Shown: positions 5,402-6,781 of the stretch, piece after piece | Layout: each line of letters begins with the position of its first letter | Numbering within the stretch: position 1 is the stretch's first letter | NCBI GenBank assembly: GCA_023134755.1 | Contig: JAGLUM010000396.1 | Location: 1 to 6,781, forward strand | Reading direction: 5' to 3' | Source: Fidelibacterota bacterium | GTDB taxonomy: Bacteria; Fidelibacterota; Fidelibacteria; Fidelibacterales; Fidelibacteraceae | DNA length: 6,781 nucleotides | The notes under the pieces: model-generated | The model's database searches: none | The model's input: the letters and a program-made list of their open reading frames with translations, nothing else | What the model was told of the DNA's origin: nothing | Translations under genes and position numbers: made by a program

Positions 5402-5860
5402 TTATTTTATCAAATAATCACGTAAAAAGAAGAGCGCTTCAATATAACTTTGCTCTTTTTTTCCGTAAATTTGATGGATACAAACATCTTTTATGACCGA
5501 AATTTTACGGAAATTTTCACGCTCGTAAATATTAGATAAATGTACCTCAACTACAGGGATTGGGATCAATTCAATTGCATCCCGTATCGCGTAACTGTAA
5601 TGCGTAAAGGCAGCAGGATTAATGATCACTGCATCACATACCTTACGCTGACGGTGTAGAGTTTGAATGATTTTTTCTTCGGAATTGTATTGGTAGATAC
5701 TGACATCCATATCCAGATCCGTAGCAGTGCAGCGGATTTTTTTGTTCAGTTTATCTAGAGTTAGCGTTCCGTATTGTGCTTTATCACGGTGCCCAAGCAT
5801 ATTCAGGTTGGGTCCGTGTATAATAAGTATTTTAAAATGTTTATTTTGCGGGTTTTTCAT
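5402..5860 (-). CDS. aroQ: 3-dehydroquinate dehydratase, type II
   Basis: A complete 152-residue type II dehydroquinase, which converts 3-dehydroquinate to 3-dehydroshikimate (third step of the shikimate pathway) by trans-elimination; the family forms dodecamers in the cytoplasm. The hallmark GPNLN..G is at 16-23, with N18 equivalent to the catalytic Asn. R25 and Y30 (the catalytic Tyr, in QYG) sit on the flexible lid. NPAAFTH carries N81 and the catalytic H87. EVHLSN (105-110) gives substrate-binding H107 and S109, and YERENFR gives R118. Every active-site residue is present. Compared with the common core of about 145 residues it has a polar N-terminal extension of about eight residues. It begins 17 bp after the aroB stop, with GGGA as a weak ribosome binding site, so the two successive pathway enzymes are made from one transcript. 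Confidence 0.96.
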   Translation of the reverse strand: MKNPQNKHFKILIIHGPNLNMLGHRDKAQYGTLTLDKLNKKIRCTATDLDMDVSIYQYNSEEKIIQTLHRQRKVCDAVIINPAAFTHYSYAIRDAIELIPIPVVEVHLSNIYERENFRKISVIKDVCIHQIYGKKEQSYIEALFFLRDYLIK

Positions 5861-5877
5861 TGTACTGTCCCATTTTT

Positions 5878-6781
5878 TTACATGCTATTTTTCAACCAGA
5901 TAACAGTTTCACGAATTATCTCTTCGGGCACATCATTAACAATTACGGGGTGTCCGATATCCTCTAAAAGCACAAACTGCGGCTGCTGATTGCGTGTTTT
6001 TTTGTCATGGGATAGGGCTGCAAGAACGGCAGCTGTATTCAGGTGTTTCAAATTGCCTTCAAGGGGGATTTTTTTCAATTCATGGATATAAGTATTGGCA
6101 ATATCCGAATCTAAATAATCTGTTAAGTCACTGATCTTTAAAGCTGCGCACATCCCAATAATGACGGCTTCCCCGTGCGTAAATTTCCCGTATCCCTCAC
6201 TCTGCTCTATGGCATGGCCAATGGTATGACCGAAATTCAGCAGCATCCGCAGACCGGATTCATGTTCATCTTGTACAACAATATCTACCTTGATCTGTAC
6301 TGATCTTCGGATCGCTTTGACAATTTTATCCATATCTTTAAGCTGTAGCAATTCATCTATATGTGTCATGCAAAAATCAACAAATGCGGCATCTCTGATA
6401 AAGCCATATTTTACCATTTCCCCAAAACCTGATATACGTTCCCGCATTTCCAGGGTTTTTAGAACCATTGGATCAATCAGCACAACCTTAGGCTGGTAGA
6501 ATGCTCCAATCAGGTTTTTCCCATTTGGATGGTTTACGCCCACTTTACCCCCTACCGATGAATCCACTTGTGAAAGCAAGGTAGTCGGAATTTGAATAAA
6601 GGGAATACCACGGTATAATGTTGCTGCCACAAAACCGGCAGTATCACCGACAACCCCGCCGCCCAGAGCAATGATCAGGCAGCTGCGGTCAAATGTATGT
6701 TCAATAAGGGTATCATATAATTTTGAAACGGTATCCAGATTTTTTTGGGGTTCACCGGTGGGCATAGGGAAAAATTTTACC
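5878..6781 (-). CDS. aroB: 3-dehydroquinate synthase, N-terminus cut by window edge
   Basis: The second enzyme of the shikimate pathway: it turns DAHP into 3-dehydroquinate using NAD+ and a divalent metal. The frame is still open at the right edge (VKFFP precedes the ATG at 6765), and that ATG is internal: the PTGE.QKN segment after it corresponds to PDGEQYKS, some 55-65 residues into known AroB proteins. About 300 of the usual 350-370 residues are visible. Counting from the Met at 6765, the NAD-binding GGGVVGD is 35-41, PTTLLSQVDSSVGGK 60-74 and NHPNGKNLIGAF 78-89. The metal ligands are E116 (GFGEMVKYG), H180 (NFGHTIGHA) and H197 (FTHGEA); their spacing (64 and 17) agrees with E. coli E184/H247/H264. 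DKKTRN near 254 is the substrate-binding block. It appears intact and active, and is the first visible gene of the aroB-aroQ-mpg-CPBP unit. Confidence 0.96.
   Translation of the reverse strand, partial: VKFFPMPTGEPQKNLDTVSKLYDTLIEHTFDRSCLIIALGGGVVGDTAGFVAATLYRGIPFIQIPTTLLSQVDSSVGGKVGVNHPNGKNLIGAFYQPKVVLIDPMVLKTLEMRERISGFGEMVKYGFIRDAAFVDFCMTHIDELLQLKDMDKIVKAIRRSVQIKVDIVVQDEHESGLRMLLNFGHTIGHAIEQSEGYGKFTHGEAVIIGMCAALKISDLTDYLDSDIANTYIHELKKIPLEGNLKHLNTAAVLAALSHDKKTRNQQPQFVLLEDIGHPVIVNDVPEEIIRETVIWLKNSM

Noticed and set aside
5402..5860. His15 in place of Asn before the GPNLN motif of AroQ as a lost active-site residue
   Set aside because: The catalytic Asn is the one inside GPNLN (N18), which is intact; His before GPNLN is a common natural variant of the family.
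5878..6765. ATG at 6765 as the true start of aroB
   Set aside because: The frame stays open to the window edge and the ATG falls inside the conserved PTGE.QKN region, so about 55-65 residues of a normal AroB would be missing. The gene continues outside.

Overview
The window is a 6.8 kb piece of a moderately AT-rich bacterial chromosome. It holds eight protein genes (two cut by the window edges), including a 49-residue membrane peptide gene, and one repeat-rich intergenic region. I see no tRNA, rRNA, CRISPR array, phage or transposase gene. The gene content is mostly housekeeping plus envelope functions. The dispersed palindromes, the DUF5989-like peptide next to an SGNH/TPR protein, and the stand-alone beta-CASP nuclease fit a bacterium of the wider FCB-like or candidate-phylum type. 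That placement is only a guess, because no phylogenetic marker is present.

Layout. At positions 1-131 (+) is the C-terminal end of an FMN-binding-domain protein. Positions 132-426 carry no gene but are dense in short repeats and hairpins: a 14-bp-period tandem pair, four closely spaced palindromes, and a 12-bp sequence that occurs on both sides of the palindromes. A GNAT acetyltransferase (427-1143, +) follows and converges on a long run of minus-strand genes across a 37-bp gap with no clear terminator.

The minus-strand genes, in order of transcription (right to left), form two clusters. Cluster A is aroB (cut by the right edge), aroQ, a 3-methyladenine DNA glycosylase and a CPBP-family membrane protein. 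Spacings are 17 bp, 4 bp and an 8-bp overlap, so it is very probably one operon. AroB makes 3-dehydroquinate and AroQ dehydrates it, two consecutive steps of the shikimate pathway. After a 138-bp gap comes cluster B: the 49-residue single-pass peptide (DUF5989-like), an SGNH/TPR-type membrane-anchored protein 2 bp downstream, and 14 bp further a beta-CASP metallo-beta-lactamase RNase.

The two points most worth a second look are in cluster B and in the repeat region. The SGNH protein keeps its fold landmarks but appears to have lost the catalytic Asp and His, and it is translationally tied to the tiny membrane peptide. The repeat block abuts the FMN-binding gene so closely that the repeat supplies that gene's last codons and stop. 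Nothing here clearly amounts to a new defence or mobile system.
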